A DNA stretch of 64,000 nucleotides from contig OZ251224.1 of NCBI GenBank assembly GCA_965240325.2, forward strand, positions 2,852,001-2,916,000. Reading direction: 5' to 3'. The translations under genes and the position numbers were made by a program. This document shows positions 50,771-61,375 of the stretch, piece by piece (the first letter of the stretch is position 1; the number at the start of each line of letters is the position of its first letter). The DNA comes from Rebecca billardiae RCC1528. Lineage: Eukaryota > Haptophyta. The notes beneath the pieces were generated by a model that saw nothing but the letters and a program-made list of their open reading frames with translations, did not search any database and was not told the origin of the DNA.

Positions 50771-53113
50771 ATGATGACTCCGTCGGGCATGGCGCGCGCA
50801 GCGGTCACGCTCCTCGCGCTCGCGCCATTCGCGCGCGCGGTCCTGATCGAGAACAGCCTCGTGCGGTTCTGCCTCGCCGAAGTCGGATGCACTCACATGT
50901 GAGTGCGCTCCGCTGCTCTCCAGCGCGGCACGGCGCTCGGCGCGCGGCTCCTGGCACGCGGCCCGACCCCGCCGCGGTTGCAGCCGCGCCGGCTGGGAGG
51001 AGATACCCACCACTGGCCGAGCGCGTGGGCCGTGCAGGCGCTCCAAGAGCGCGCGCGTATCGCTGTCTGACGAGTGGTGCGCACGCTCCTCCGGCTCCGC
51101 CTCGCGGCGTTGCGCTCGCGCGAATGCAGGGGTTTTTGCTCCCAGTCCCTCGAAGGCACCATCCCGACGGAGGTCGGGCACATGGCGGCCCTAACGCGGA
51201 TGTACGCGCTCGGCCAAGCGCTCATGACATTGCTAGCGCCCTCCGAGGGTGCAGCCGAGCCGGTGCAGGGGGAAGGCAGGGACGCGAACGGCGATCAGAA
51301 TGCTCATCCTCGTGCGATTCGGCGCGGCCTGCTTGCGGCTTGCGCCCACGCTGGTGCTGGCGCGTGACTGCAAGGCCAACGCACAGCGTCGGTGTCCTCA
51401 CCTCGGCGCTCTATGTGCCGCGCGATCCCCCAATCGCGCCATCGTCGCTCATGGCAGGGCATTGTGCTACAACTCGCTGCACGGCACCATCCCGACCGAG
51501 GTTGGCCGCATGACTAACCTGGAGGACATGTACGTCCACCGCTGCACCCGTGCGGCCGCGCTCCCCCGCGGCGGCCACCATGTCACTCGGGTGTGCACGC
51601 GGCCAGGGTCCTTTGGGAGTGCATCGAGTTGAGACACGGAGTCCTCTCGGAGGAAGGGCGAAAGCGGCGGGCGCGCACAGCCATCCCATTCCATCGCTGC
51701 ACGTTTGTGCAACCTTCACCACCCGCGTGCGCTCACCCGACCGACCGACTGACGCACGCACACAGGTGGCTTGACAATAACAGCATGCATGGCGGCGTGC
51801 CGACCGAGGTGGGCCACATGACAAGCATGCTTGGAATGTACGCGAGCGTCCCTGCAGCCATCGCGCCCGCCCACCTGTCGGGCCGTGCGCACAGGCTGCA
51901 GCCGAGCCGGCTCGGTCGTGTGTGCTGTAGCGCGTTGCGGGACTGACTGCATGCGCCTTCGCCCACGGGAGCACATACTGATCGGCGCCACCTACCCGCG
52001 CCGACCGCGCACGCAGGTGGTTGGCGATGAACTCGTTCGCGGGGACGATCCCCACCGAGATTGGGGGCATGACCGCTATGACAAAGCTGTACGCGCCATT
52101 CATCGCCGCTGCTCCGCCCTCAAAGCTATGCCACCACTCTCAGACTGCGCGCTCCAGCTTTTGCAAGGGCTGCAGGCGCGCTGCTAGCTGCATCTCGCCG
52201 CCCTCACGCACACCGCCTCCCCCTCTTCTGCGCGTGCAGTGACATGGACGACAATCGCATCAAGGGCACCATCCCGACCGAGGTTGGCTACCTTACGAGC
52301 ATGCTATACTTGTATGCGCTGAGACGCACCGCGCAGCCATGCACTCCCGATTGCCCGCTATCCCGGCCAGCGCGCGCGCCCTACAATGTTGGATTGATAG
52401 CCACCCACGCGTGCCCCACGTGTGCTCGCAGCGACATGGACACCAACTCGATCGAGGGCACCATCCCGACTGAGATGGGCCTCTTGACCAGCATGACGAT
52501 TCTGTACGCGCCTCCTGCAGCTGCAGCACAGCAGCTGTCGGCGTCCGGGGCAGTGGTCACCTCACGCGCGCACTCTACCCCACGCGCATGCGCCCCCCCC
52601 GCACATGAGCAGGGAGCTCGAGACCAACTTGCTGCTTGAAGGCACCCTCCCGACGGAGTTTGGCACTTTGAAGAACCTCTCGCGAGTGTACGCGCACGCA
52701 GCAGGATCCCTCCCCGCCGCCAAGCCACCCGCGCCTATGCCCTGAGCCAAGGCTGCTCGGCTAACTTTCCTCTGGGCGCCCGTGTGCGTGCATGGTGCGC
52801 CGACAACCGTGCCCTGCCGCGTGCCATCCGCAGGGCTCTGTACAACACGTCGATGTGGGGGCGCACGTACGGGATGACGACCGTGACGCCGGCCGAGCTA
52901 TCTCCGTTCCCGCCGTCACCGCCGTCTCCACCGTCTCCGCCGCCACCGCCCCCCCCACCGAAACGCCACGTCGTAGCCTGGGTCCTTGGCAGCCTTGGCA
53001 TCGCGCTATGCATGTGCCTGGTTGTGATTGGTGCCATCGCCTTCATGCAGGCGGAGGAGAAGAAGAAGAAGAAGCAGGGCGGGCGCAACGGATACCAGGC
53101 CCAGCTCCGCTGA
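50771..53113 (+). CDS. LRR single-pass membrane protein, one exon per leucine-rich repeat
   Basis: Nine exons: 50771-50898, 51130-51201, 51458-51529, 51766-51837, 52017-52088, 52240-52311, 52432-52503, 52613-52687, 52834-53113. 304 aa. All eight introns are phase 2, and exons 2-7 are exactly 72 nt (24 codons); exon 8 is 75. The signal peptide is in exon 1 (ARAAVTLLALAPFARA). Each middle exon encodes one plant-type LRR of the form N-S-hydrophobic-x-G-T-I-P-T-E-V/I-G-x-M/L-T-x-M (e.g. NSLHGTIPTEVGRMTNLEDM). Exon 9 gives a short Pro linker, the membrane helix VVAWVLGSLGIALCMCLVVI and a poly-Lys tail; there is no kinase. It is probably a recognition or adhesion ectodomain. Donors are GTACGC (five), GTACGT, GTATGC and GTGAGT. 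The exact phase agreement strongly supports the model. Confidence 0.9.
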
Positions 53114-53366
53114 TCGAACACATGCACGAGCCTACATACGTGATGCGTCATACGACTGAGACGACTACCGTTGGCCGTGGCGCGGCTGCGCTTCAACGTT
53201 GGCAGCTTAAGCTACAGTAGCTACACTGTTACTGTGTAACTATATATATATATATATAGGAATATATATCTTATATATATTAACGACGTGGCATATAATA
53301 AAATACGATGCTGCTGCATACTCATTCGCTTACGACTGCTCAGAATTTATAGAGTATCGGCTGCTG
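53114..53366. other. Convergent 3' flanks, AT-rich
   Basis: Contains TATATATA runs at 53240-53285 and AATAAAATA near 53298. Probable polyadenylation region. No gene was seen. Confidence 0.55.
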
Positions 53367-55628
53367 CTAGCCCGCGCGTTCACGAACACCGACGCGCTGC
53401 TCACAGCTCACTAGTACGTAAGTGCTGCTGCTGAGTGCCCCCAGCAGTTGCCATGCTTGCTCAGCGGCCGCGGCACCCTCGCTGCTGTCGTCGTCGCCTG
53501 CTAGATTGCCGCGCACGTCGAGCTCGAGCTCGAGCTCGGGCTCGCCTGCACCTGCAGCGGACGCGCATCGCGCCGCGACCGCCTCGGCGATGGCGAGCAT
53601 GCCGACGCCATCGATCAGGTTGTGTGCAACGCGCAGCACGCGCAGCGCCGGGCACGCGCGCACGCACTGCGCGAGCGCCTTCGCGCCCTCGCGGCCGATC
53701 AGGTTCATGCTCAGGTCGAGATGGGTGAGCGGCAGCGCGCGCGCGCACTCGCCGCCGCCGCCGAACGCGCCGAGCAGCTCGCACGCGCCCGCGTCGTCAA
53801 TGCTGCCGTTGCGCAGCGCGAGCTGGCGCACCTGGCCACGAATGCGCGCCAGGTCGTGGCTGATGAAGACGACGTCGTCCCGCGCCACGTCCGTCAGAGC
53901 CACCACCCCGTGAGATGCGCCGATCGCACCGCCGCACAGCGCTCGCAGCCCGCGGCCGAGCTGCGTGGGCCGGAGCTCCCGCAGCTCGCGCGCGAGGCCG
54001 CGCGCCGCCTCCAGGCTCAGCCGGTTGCCGAGCAGGTTGAGCTCCTGCAGTGCGGGCGTGGCCGCGACCGCCCGGACGAGCAGGGGCGCGGAGGCGTCGG
54101 CCAGGGTGCCGTTCGCGGCGTCGAGCGTGCGCGGCTGCTCGGCGCGCGGCACGCCGAGCGCGAGGTCGTGCAGCAGCAGCACGAAGCGCCCCTGCACGCT
54201 GTGCGCGCGCGGCTGCGTGCACACGTCGCGCGCGGGCAGCACGCTGCACAGCCGCAGCGGCCGGCCGCTCCGTGCGCGTCGCGAGGCGAGTTCGACCGCC
54301 TCGCAGACCGAGAGGCTGGTCTGGCCCAGGGCGAGCGTATGGAGCGGGGGCGTGCGCGCGAGGGCGGCGTCCAGCAGCTCCGCGCGCACGCCCGCGAGGC
54401 AGCTCGTGCGCCGCGTCGGGGCTTCGCTCAGCGACACGGCTTGCACGCAGGCAGGCAGCCGGCGCAGCTCGGCGGTCAGGAGCACCGCCTCGCCCGGGGA
54501 GCTCAGATCGTATCTCCAGCACCGACGAGCCGCCGAGTCGTTGCGGCCGAAGAGCGTGCGCACGGGCGCGCCGCTCCGCGCGCTCGTCGCGCGCAGCACG
54601 GCGCGCGCCCCCTCCGCCCCGAGCTCGCACCGGCCGAGGTGCGCCCACTCGAGCGCGGGGCAAGCGCCGAGCGCCGCCGCCAGCGCGGACGAGAGGGGGG
54701 CGACCCAGCTGCTGCCTGCGAAGTTGAGCGCGTGCAGCGCGGCGGGGCGCACGCGCGCAAGCGTCTCGAGGAGCGCGAGCGCCTCGCGCTCGCGGAGGCG
54801 CTCGCGAGCCCGCCCAGGGGGCAACGGCCACTCCCCCCTGTGCACGCTCAGGTTGAGCACCCGAAGACCCGCGCCGCTGCCTGCCTCCAGTGCGTGCGCG
54901 ATAGCCTGATGCTCGGGCCCGCCAGCGATGGGCAGGCCCACGCGAAGGGCACGCACGTCCCCGGCAGAGAGCGCGCTGAGCACGAGGTCGAGCACAGCCC
55001 GCAGCCCATGCGCCGCGAGACTCTCCGACTGCCAACGGCGCAGCGTGCTCTTCGCCTGTGCGGCAGCGGCGGCTGCAGGCGGGGCGAGGAGCGCGGCCAC
55101 CAGGCCGCCGATCGTGTCCTCTGCGTGGACAAAGAGGTGGCTCGCCAGGCGGAGGCAGACGACGACGTGGGCAGGGCCACGTGCGAGGGCGCGTGACTCG
55201 CCGAGCGCTGCGGTCGCCATGCGACCCCTCGCAAGGCGCACCGGCATCAGAGCATCCGGGGTGGGCGTCGAACACCCCGCATAGTGTGGCGCACCGACGC
55301 GCGCGCGGAGCCCACCCAGCGCTAGCTTGGCGAACTCGGCCTCGGCGTGCCGCATGCGGCCGTGCATGTGCTCGAGGACAATGCCGAACACGAGCTCGCG
55401 CTCCTCCTTGGCCATTGCACGACCCTGCGCTCGGCACGCGTGCGCACGCCCCGCCGGCGTCGGACGAGCGCAGATGGAATCGAGTCGCTGCTGGGAGACG
55501 CCGCACAGCGCGGCGAGGAAGCCGAGCTTGTACTCGTCCTCGCCGATGGCGCGCAGCCTCGCGCTGGCCTTGATGCTGAACTCGACGCCGCTCACGGCCG
55601 CCCCGGCCCGGGCGGATGAGCGCTGCAT
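53367..55628 (-). CDS. RNI-type leucine-rich-repeat protein
   Basis: One exon, 753 aa from Met at 55628 (an open frame continues upstream to 55715). The repeats are of ribonuclease-inhibitor type: LQELNLLGNRLSLEAARGLA, RQLALRNGSIDDAGACELLG, LTHLDLSMNLIGREGAKALA and LRVLRVAHNLIDGVGMLAIA, each about 28 residues. Earlier, more diverged repeats occupy residues ~240-560. The first ~230 residues are helical with no named domain. There is no NACHT, F-box or membrane helix. RNI repeats form a curved protein-binding scaffold; the partner is unknown. Divergent from the F-box/RCC1 gene with 174 bp between starts. Confidence 0.82.
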   Translation of the reverse strand: MQRSSARAGAAVSGVEFSIKASARLRAIGEDEYKLGFLAALCGVSQQRLDSICARPTPAGRAHACRAQGRAMAKEERELVFGIVLEHMHGRMRHAEAEFAKLALGGLRARVGAPHYAGCSTPTPDALMPVRLARGRMATAALGESRALARGPAHVVVCLRLASHLFVHAEDTIGGLVAALLAPPAAAAAAQAKSTLRRWQSESLAAHGLRAVLDLVLSALSAGDVRALRVGLPIAGGPEHQAIAHALEAGSGAGLRVLNLSVHRGEWPLPPGRARERLREREALALLETLARVRPAALHALNFAGSSWVAPLSSALAAALGACPALEWAHLGRCELGAEGARAVLRATSARSGAPVRTLFGRNDSAARRCWRYDLSSPGEAVLLTAELRRLPACVQAVSLSEAPTRRTSCLAGVRAELLDAALARTPPLHTLALGQTSLSVCEAVELASRRARSGRPLRLCSVLPARDVCTQPRAHSVQGRFVLLLHDLALGVPRAEQPRTLDAANGTLADASAPLLVRAVAATPALQELNLLGNRLSLEAARGLARELRELRPTQLGRGLRALCGGAIGASHGVVALTDVARDDVVFISHDLARIRGQVRQLALRNGSIDDAGACELLGAFGGGGECARALPLTHLDLSMNLIGREGAKALAQCVRACPALRVLRVAHNLIDGVGMLAIAEAVAARCASAAGAGEPELELELDVRGNLAGDDDSSEGAAAAEQAWQLLGALSSSTYVLVSCEQRVGVRERAG

Positions 55629-55802
55629 GCCTCGTTCGTGTCTTCGTTTGCGTCCGCGTCTCCGCCTGGTTTGCTGTGTCCACCGGGTCCACCCTGGTCC
55701 GCTTGGCCGGTTCACGCCGCAGCGAATCCGGTGTGCTCGTCGACATTTTTAGACGACATTCGGCACCCGGAATTCCGGGTATGCGCGGGCCGCACTTGCA
55801 CG
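55629..55802. promoter_or_regulatory. Divergent promoter region, RNI-LRR / F-box-RCC1
   Basis: 174 bp between divergent start codons. Inferred from position. Confidence 0.45.
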
Positions 55803-57524
55803 ATGTCGACGCCCGCCGCCGCCGAGACGCCCGCCCCGCCGTCGGGTCCGCGGCGGCTGACGGACCTGCCCCCAGAAATCGTCGAGCGCGTTGTGAGCGA
55901 GCTCCCAGCGCTTGACGTTGGCGCCGCCAACGCCACGGCGCGCTTCTTCCGCGGCGTGCCCGGTGGCCGCTCGCCAGCCGAGCACGCGCTACGCGCGCGC
56001 GTGCGCGCGCGCGGACATGAGCGCGCGCTGCCAACCGTGCTGCCCGCGGGCGCGTGCACGTGGACGGAGGAGCTGCTCGCGCGCGAGTGCATCTTCGAGC
56101 TCGCCCACGCGCACAGCCACCTCGTCGCCGCGAGCACCGCAAACAATGGCAGGCTCTACTTCAGCGCGTTTGTGGACGCAGAGGGCGCGCTGCACACGTG
56201 CGGCGAACAGGCGTTGGACGATGATGAGGACGAGGACGAGGACGAGCTCGAGTATCGCCAGTGCGCGGCGCTTGGTCTTTCGGAGCAGCTCGACGCGCCA
56301 CCCGTGGCGATGCCGACGCGCGTGGGCTCGCTCTCCGCGGTGCGCGTACGCTCGGTGGCCGCGGGCGTCGCGCACCTGCTCGCGCTGAGCGACGCCGGCG
56401 CCGTGTACGCATGCGGCGGCAACTCGTTTGGCCAGCTAGGTCATGGTCTTCACCACGCGAGCCGCACGTTCGCTTGCGTGCAGGCGCTGGCGCCCGAGGT
56501 CCTCGTCTGCGTCGCCGCCGGCGGCGACCGCAGCGCCGCGCTCAGCGCGGCCGGGTGTGCGTTCACCTGGGGCGGCGTCGTGCCGGCCCCTGCCGGCGGT
56601 CAGCACCACCGTCCCTCCGACGAGCTTTGGGAGCCGGTGCGCGTCCAGGCGCCGGACGGCGTGCGCTTTGGCGGCGTGGGCACGTCTCAGCTGCACACGC
56701 TGCTGCTCTCCATCGCCGGGGACGTCTACCTGTGCAGCTCAGACGGAGCGGCAGACCCCGAGCAGCGCCGTCACAGCGCGAGCGTGGCGAGACGCGTCGA
56801 CATGCCACCCAGCGTGCGCGCCGTGCACGTGAGCGTGGGGCATGCTGGCGGCCTGGTGGTCGGCGCCGAGGGCGGCGTGTACTCGCTTGGGCCGAGGCAC
56901 GGAAGGTACGGGGGCCGCCCCGGCGACTTGTCCCTCTTGCGCAGCAATGTGCTCACTGGCGTGCACGCCGTGCGCGCCTGCTCCTCGGAATCCGACGGCA
57001 GCGCGGTGCTGGGCGCGGACGGCAGCGTGCACACGTTCGGGCCCAACCACGACGGGCGTCTCGGGCTGGGCCGTGCTTCGGGGGTTGTGGCGCAGCCGAT
57101 GCGCGTGTCTGCCCTCGACAGCTCGCGTGTGGTCGACTGCGCGCTCGGCGGCACCCACTCGCTCTTTCTGACGGCGGACGGTATCGCACACTCGTGCGGG
57201 CAGCAGACGGCCGCGCTTGGCCACGGCGCGTGTGCGCGGGACCAGCGCTGGTTGATGCGCACGCCCGCGATGATCGAGCAGCTGCGCTGCGGCCCGATCC
57301 CGCAGGCGTGGGCCGCCGGAGCACCACTCGCCTTGCGCACGAACCGCACCGCAGCCATCCCCCGCCATGTGCCGGGCCTCTCACCGACTGCGCTGCCGCA
57401 GCGCGCGATGTACCGCCCAACGGGGGCAAGGCCACTGAGCCCGCCGGCGACGAACAACCCGCAATCGTCGTCGCGCATCGGAGGACTTCGCACAGCGTTG
57501 TCCAAGCAGATGCTCATCGATTGA
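55803..57524 (+). CDS. F-box protein with RCC1 repeats
   Basis: One exon, 573 aa. ATG 55803 is chosen because it directly precedes the F-box (RLTDLPPEIVERVVSELPAL, residues ~18-37). Then come at least five RCC1-type blades: GAVYACGGNSFGQLGHG, GCAFTWGGV, GDVYLCSS, GVYSLGPRHGRYG, SVHTFGPNHDGRLGLG and IAHSCGQQTAALGHG, forming a seven-bladed propeller core. F-box proteins dock to SKP1 in SCF ubiquitin ligases, while RCC1 propellers bind substrates or small GTPases. The acidic stretch DDDEDEDEDEL interrupts the first blade. The C-terminal 80 residues are Ser/Pro-rich and disordered. The substrate is unknown. Confidence 0.88.
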   Translation: MSTPAAAETPAPPSGPRRLTDLPPEIVERVVSELPALDVGAANATARFFRGVPGGRSPAEHALRARVRARGHERALPTVLPAGACTWTEELLARECIFELAHAHSHLVAASTANNGRLYFSAFVDAEGALHTCGEQALDDDEDEDEDELEYRQCAALGLSEQLDAPPVAMPTRVGSLSAVRVRSVAAGVAHLLALSDAGAVYACGGNSFGQLGHGLHHASRTFACVQALAPEVLVCVAAGGDRSAALSAAGCAFTWGGVVPAPAGGQHHRPSDELWEPVRVQAPDGVRFGGVGTSQLHTLLLSIAGDVYLCSSDGAADPEQRRHSASVARRVDMPPSVRAVHVSVGHAGGLVVGAEGGVYSLGPRHGRYGGRPGDLSLLRSNVLTGVHAVRACSSESDGSAVLGADGSVHTFGPNHDGRLGLGRASGVVAQPMRVSALDSSRVVDCALGGTHSLFLTADGIAHSCGQQTAALGHGACARDQRWLMRTPAMIEQLRCGPIPQAWAAGAPLALRTNRTAAIPRHVPGLSPTALPQRAMYRPTGARPLSPPATNNPQSSSRIGGLRTALSKQMLID

Positions 57525-58259
57525 CTCTCCGTCGGGTGATGCGCGCGCGCGCGCGCAGCATAAGTATCACATCGCACTTCCGTGACTTCGCAGTAGCTAG
57601 TTAGTGCATCATTAGAATCAGATATACGGACCGCCAGCACCGATAGTTAGACGCCGCCGTGGCCACTGTTCAACTTAGCAGTGCCCGACGAAGTTTAGAG
57701 TCACGGGCGTCCGGCAGCCATCATATCATATATCATGATCATCATCGCGTCATCATGTCATCACTACTACTGCGTGCTATATACGACTACGTCTACTGAT
57801 GGGCGGCAGACTCGGATGGCTTCGCGATGATGATGAGCAGATCAATTACGCAACGTTACAACCGCCGCGCTGGATCCACCGCCTGCCTCGTCTAACTGAA
57901 ATTCGTAGTCCGTCCAGCGCGGTCCAGTTAATAAATATATAATAAACCGAAGCGCAGCCGACCCGCCTGACTCTGACTCACTCTGAGCGGGCACTGCATG
58001 ACTGGCCCGTGTGCCACCGCAGACCCGCGGGGGCGGGGCGTCGGGCAGGCGGCGTCGGAGTGCTCATCATTCGTCATCAACTCGTGCGCGTGCCAGGTCT
58101 AAGACTGTTACCGCACCGACGAGCGGCACATCCGCGCGAGATGGTGCATACTCCGTGCTATTCCGACGATGCCGGCAGAGGCAGCGGCGTGTGCCAACTT
58201 TGGGCCGGCCTCGACGATGACCGCCGCCAGGCCCAGCTGCTGGCAGTTGTCGTTGATTG
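57525..58259. other. Convergent intergenic region, no gene seen
   Basis: 735 bp, mixed composition with AT-rich words around 57720-57790 and 57930-57950 (AATAAA-like). It holds the polyadenylation regions of the two facing genes. Confidence 0.5.
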
Positions 58260-60170
58260 CTATCGCGCCGGCTCTGCGGGCGGGCGTGCGCGCGCTGCCC
58301 CCAGACCCGCCTTTGCGCCGTGCCACTTGGCGTACACACGGATCGTGACGGACTGGCGCGCGACGAAGCCGTCGCGCTTGGTCTGCACGCCGTGCAGCCA
58401 GCAGCACGAGCAGCGCTGGTGCGCCACCTTCCCCGCCGCGCAGTGCTCCGTGCGCCCCTGCGCCTCGCGCGTGAGGATATAGCCGGTGCCCGGCGGGAGC
58501 GGCACGTCCACGCAGTCGTGCGGCGCGCGCGCGCTGCCCCTGCGCATCATCAGCGTCCAGGGCTCGCCCTCCGGCCGCTCGAGGCCCTCGCCCTGCGCGG
58601 CGGGAGCGCGCGGGCCGCGCGTGAGCCTGCGCGTGCGCGTGCGCGCGAGCGCGCAGCGGGCGGCGCGCAGCGGGCAGCGCGCGCGGGGCGCGTCGGAGGC
58701 GAGTCGTCGCACCTGTCCCCAAGCCATCGACGCGATGCCCTCGCCCCAGCGGTCGCGCGAGTCGTAGTGCGGCGCGAGCTCCTCGTTCGGCCGCATCTGC
58801 GTGAACTGCATCATGTCCGCCGCGTGCTCCGCGTCATCCCAGGGCAGCCGCTGCCCAAACACCGAGCGCACGCGCGCCTGCAGCAGCGCGAGCAGCCGCG
58901 TGCGCGCGGCGCCAATCGGCCACATGGGCGACTGCGACGCGACCACCCCCTCGGGCATGCAGCCCACCGGGCCGAAGTCGATGCGCTGCAGCACCGAGTT
59001 GAGGTCCGCGCGCTCGGGCACCACCTGGCTCGTGCCGTAGATGTACTGCGCCCAGCACTTGTGCGCGTCGAAGAGCAGCCGCAGCGCGCGCACCTCGTCC
59101 GGCGCGAGCAGCCCGTGACAGACGTGCAGACCGCGCACGCCGCCCACGTCGGTCTGAGCGGGGAGCGGCGCGGCGGCCGGAGGGCGCGGGCCGCGCGGGC
59201 GCGCGGGCGCGAGCGCGGGTGAGCGCGCGCGCCGGACACCGCCACGCCACGCCTCGCCACGCGCGCGCAGCGCGGCTTGCTACTGCGCGCGGGCGCGCGC
59301 GCGGCGCTCGCACCGGCGCGCGGCGCGCGCGGTGCGGCGCACCAACACCTCCGCCCCGATGTGCGGGCCCCTCCACACGCGCTCAAAGTGCTTGAGCGCG
59401 GCCCAGAGCTGCGTCGTGTCCGCAGGGTCGCCCACGTGCCGCACGCGCCCCGAGCGCCGCTGCCCGCCGATCGCGAAGCCGAAATGCTGCGCGAGCGCGG
59501 CGGCGGGCAGCTCCGGCACGGCGGCCGCGGCGGGCTCTGCCGACGGCGCCGGCTCGGCCGCGGCCGCGGCGGCGCGCGGCGGCGCGGCGGCGGCCGGGGG
59601 CGGCGGCGGCGCGGAGGCCTCTCCGGGAGCCGCGTCGGCCGTTTCGCTCTCGCCCGGCGCCACGCGTGGCGCGGCCGCGGCTGCGGGCGCGCCGGCCCTG
59701 GCGGCGCTCGGCTCGTCCGCCGGCGTCGGCACGGCCGCGGGCGGCGCGTCGGCCGCGGCGCGCTCGCTCGGCGCGCCGGCTGCGCGGCGGTGCGGCGGCG
59801 CGCCGACGCCGGGCGGCGAGTCCGCGGACGGTGCGGACGTGGCCGCGGTGAGCCGGCACGCGTTGTCGCGCGCCTGCGAGCCACGCTCTGGGCGCGAGGG
59901 CGACGGCTTGCGCTTGCCGCTCCGGCTCTTGCCCTTGCGCGCGGGCGTGGGCGCCGGCGGCGCCGCGGCGGGCGCGCCGTGCGCGCCTGGGGAGGCGGAG
60001 GCGGCCGAGGCGACAGCCGCGGGCGGGGCGCTGGGGGGCGCGGGCGGATGCGCTCGTTGACGGGGCGGCGGCGGCGACGACGCGCGGTTCAGCGCGGCAC
60101 CGTTCGGCGCGCCGGCAGCGCGGCCATCGGGATCCTCGGCGCTACTGCTGCGCGCACGCGCCGACGCCAT
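58260..60170 (-). CDS. AlkB-type Fe(II)/2-oxoglutarate dioxygenase with a disordered N-terminal half
   Basis: Three exons: 60170-59343, 59153-58713, 58592-58260 (all phase 0), 533 aa. Residues 1-~240 are Ala/Pro/Ser low complexity. The folded part starts near TTQLWAALKHFERVW and VCHGLLAPDEVRALRLLFDA. Iron ligands: His405 and Asp407 (APHYDSRDRWG) and His490 (CCWLHGV). The 2-oxoglutarate motif is RQSVTIR (Arg502-x5-Arg508), the arginine pair typical of AlkB homologues. VPLPPGTGYILTREA supplies the strand before the distal His. AlkB enzymes remove alkyl groups from nucleic acids or proteins. The substrate here is unknown. The donor of intron 1 has an alternative six bases upstream, also phase 0. 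Confidence 0.83.
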
Positions 60171-60443
60171 CCATCGTCCGCAGCGGCGCGCGGCAAGCGG
60201 CCGTGGCGGCGCGGCGAGCGCGGCGCGCGGTGGGCGGCCGGTTTGGGGCGGGGCGGAGGAAGCGGCCGGTCAGAGCGCAGTTGGGTGCGCGCTCGCGCAG
60301 CAGCGCAGCGCGAGGTCGCCCGCCCCGCGCGACGCCGCACTCCACGCCCGCATCAACGCCGGCGCGCGCTGGGCGCGAGGTGCGCGCGCCGCGCGCCGCG
60401 CGCCCGCACCGTGCGCGGGAGTGCGCTGCCGACACGGCAGGCG

Positions 60444-61375
60444 TCACATCGGCACGCTGCGCGCGCGCGCGGGCGAAGTGCGCGAGGGGCGAGCGTGAGC
60501 CGCGGCGCGCGCATGCGGTGCGCACGTGCAGCTCGAGCCGGGCAGGCGCGACGCCGCTCGGCCGCACAGGCGCGCGGGGCCCACGGCGCCGCCAGTGCGC
60601 GGCGGCGTCCGCCGCGCGCGCGCCGGCCGGGCCGACACCGGCGCAGAGGCCGGCGGAGGCGGCGGCGCGCGCGCACGATCGGCCCGAGACGAGCGGGCTC
60701 CTTTGTTGCGGACGAGCGGGCATATCGAGCACCACGCGCGCGTACCGGCGGGCATCGCGGCGTGGCGGGCAGCGCGGTCCGACTGCCGATGACGACGTGC
60801 GGGGTGGGCAGCTGGAGCCACTGCGCCGGCGCGGACGAGGCGGGCGGCGGCGGGCGGCGGGGGCGATGCGGCGCGCGGCGCATCCGTGCGCGGGTGAGCT
60901 CGGCACCCAGAGCACGGCCGAGGGCGCTGCGCTGCCGTGGCGTGGGCATGCGCGGCGCTCGGCATCCGCGTGCGCGGGCGAGCCATCCACACGCCAGTGC
61001 ACGCCACCCACGGAGCCCAGCGCAGCCGCGCGCCGCGCCGCACCGCGTGCTCGCCATCGTCGTACACAACCTGCGCGCGCGCCGAGCGCGCGCGCGCGCG
61101 CGCGCGCGCGCAAGGCGTGATGAGGTGGTGGCGGCACGAGGAGCACGATCGGACGCGAGCAGCGCGTCACGAGTGCGAGCACGTACGAGGTACCACCCTT
61201 TGCGATCGTGCGCTTCCTTGGCGCCCTCGCTCTCGAGCACCGACTCGGGCGCGGTCGAGGTCCAATGCGCCACGGTGCCGCCGTACCACCGTTGGTCGCC
61301 AGGCCACCACACGCGGCAGCGCTTCTGCACCGCGTCGATCAGCGGTCGCTCCTTTCCGGCGCCCCGCGTGCTCAT
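60444..61375 (-). CDS. Tudor-like domain gene, 3' part unresolved
   Basis: Exon 1 is 61375-61187 (63 codons) and exon 2 starts 61070 (phase 0). The joined text reads QKRCRVWWPGDQRWYGGTVA ... DRKGWYL/VVYDDGEHAVRRG, a Tudor-type small barrel as found in methyl-lysine readers (pattern VxVWWPxDxxWYxGxV...YDDGE). After about residue 85 the frame turns into Arg/Ala/Pro-rich low complexity and stays open to 60444, which is probably not all exon. More introns may follow, and the transcript might even join the AlkB gene that starts at 60170 on the same strand. Domain call good, gene end unknown. Confidence 0.6.
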
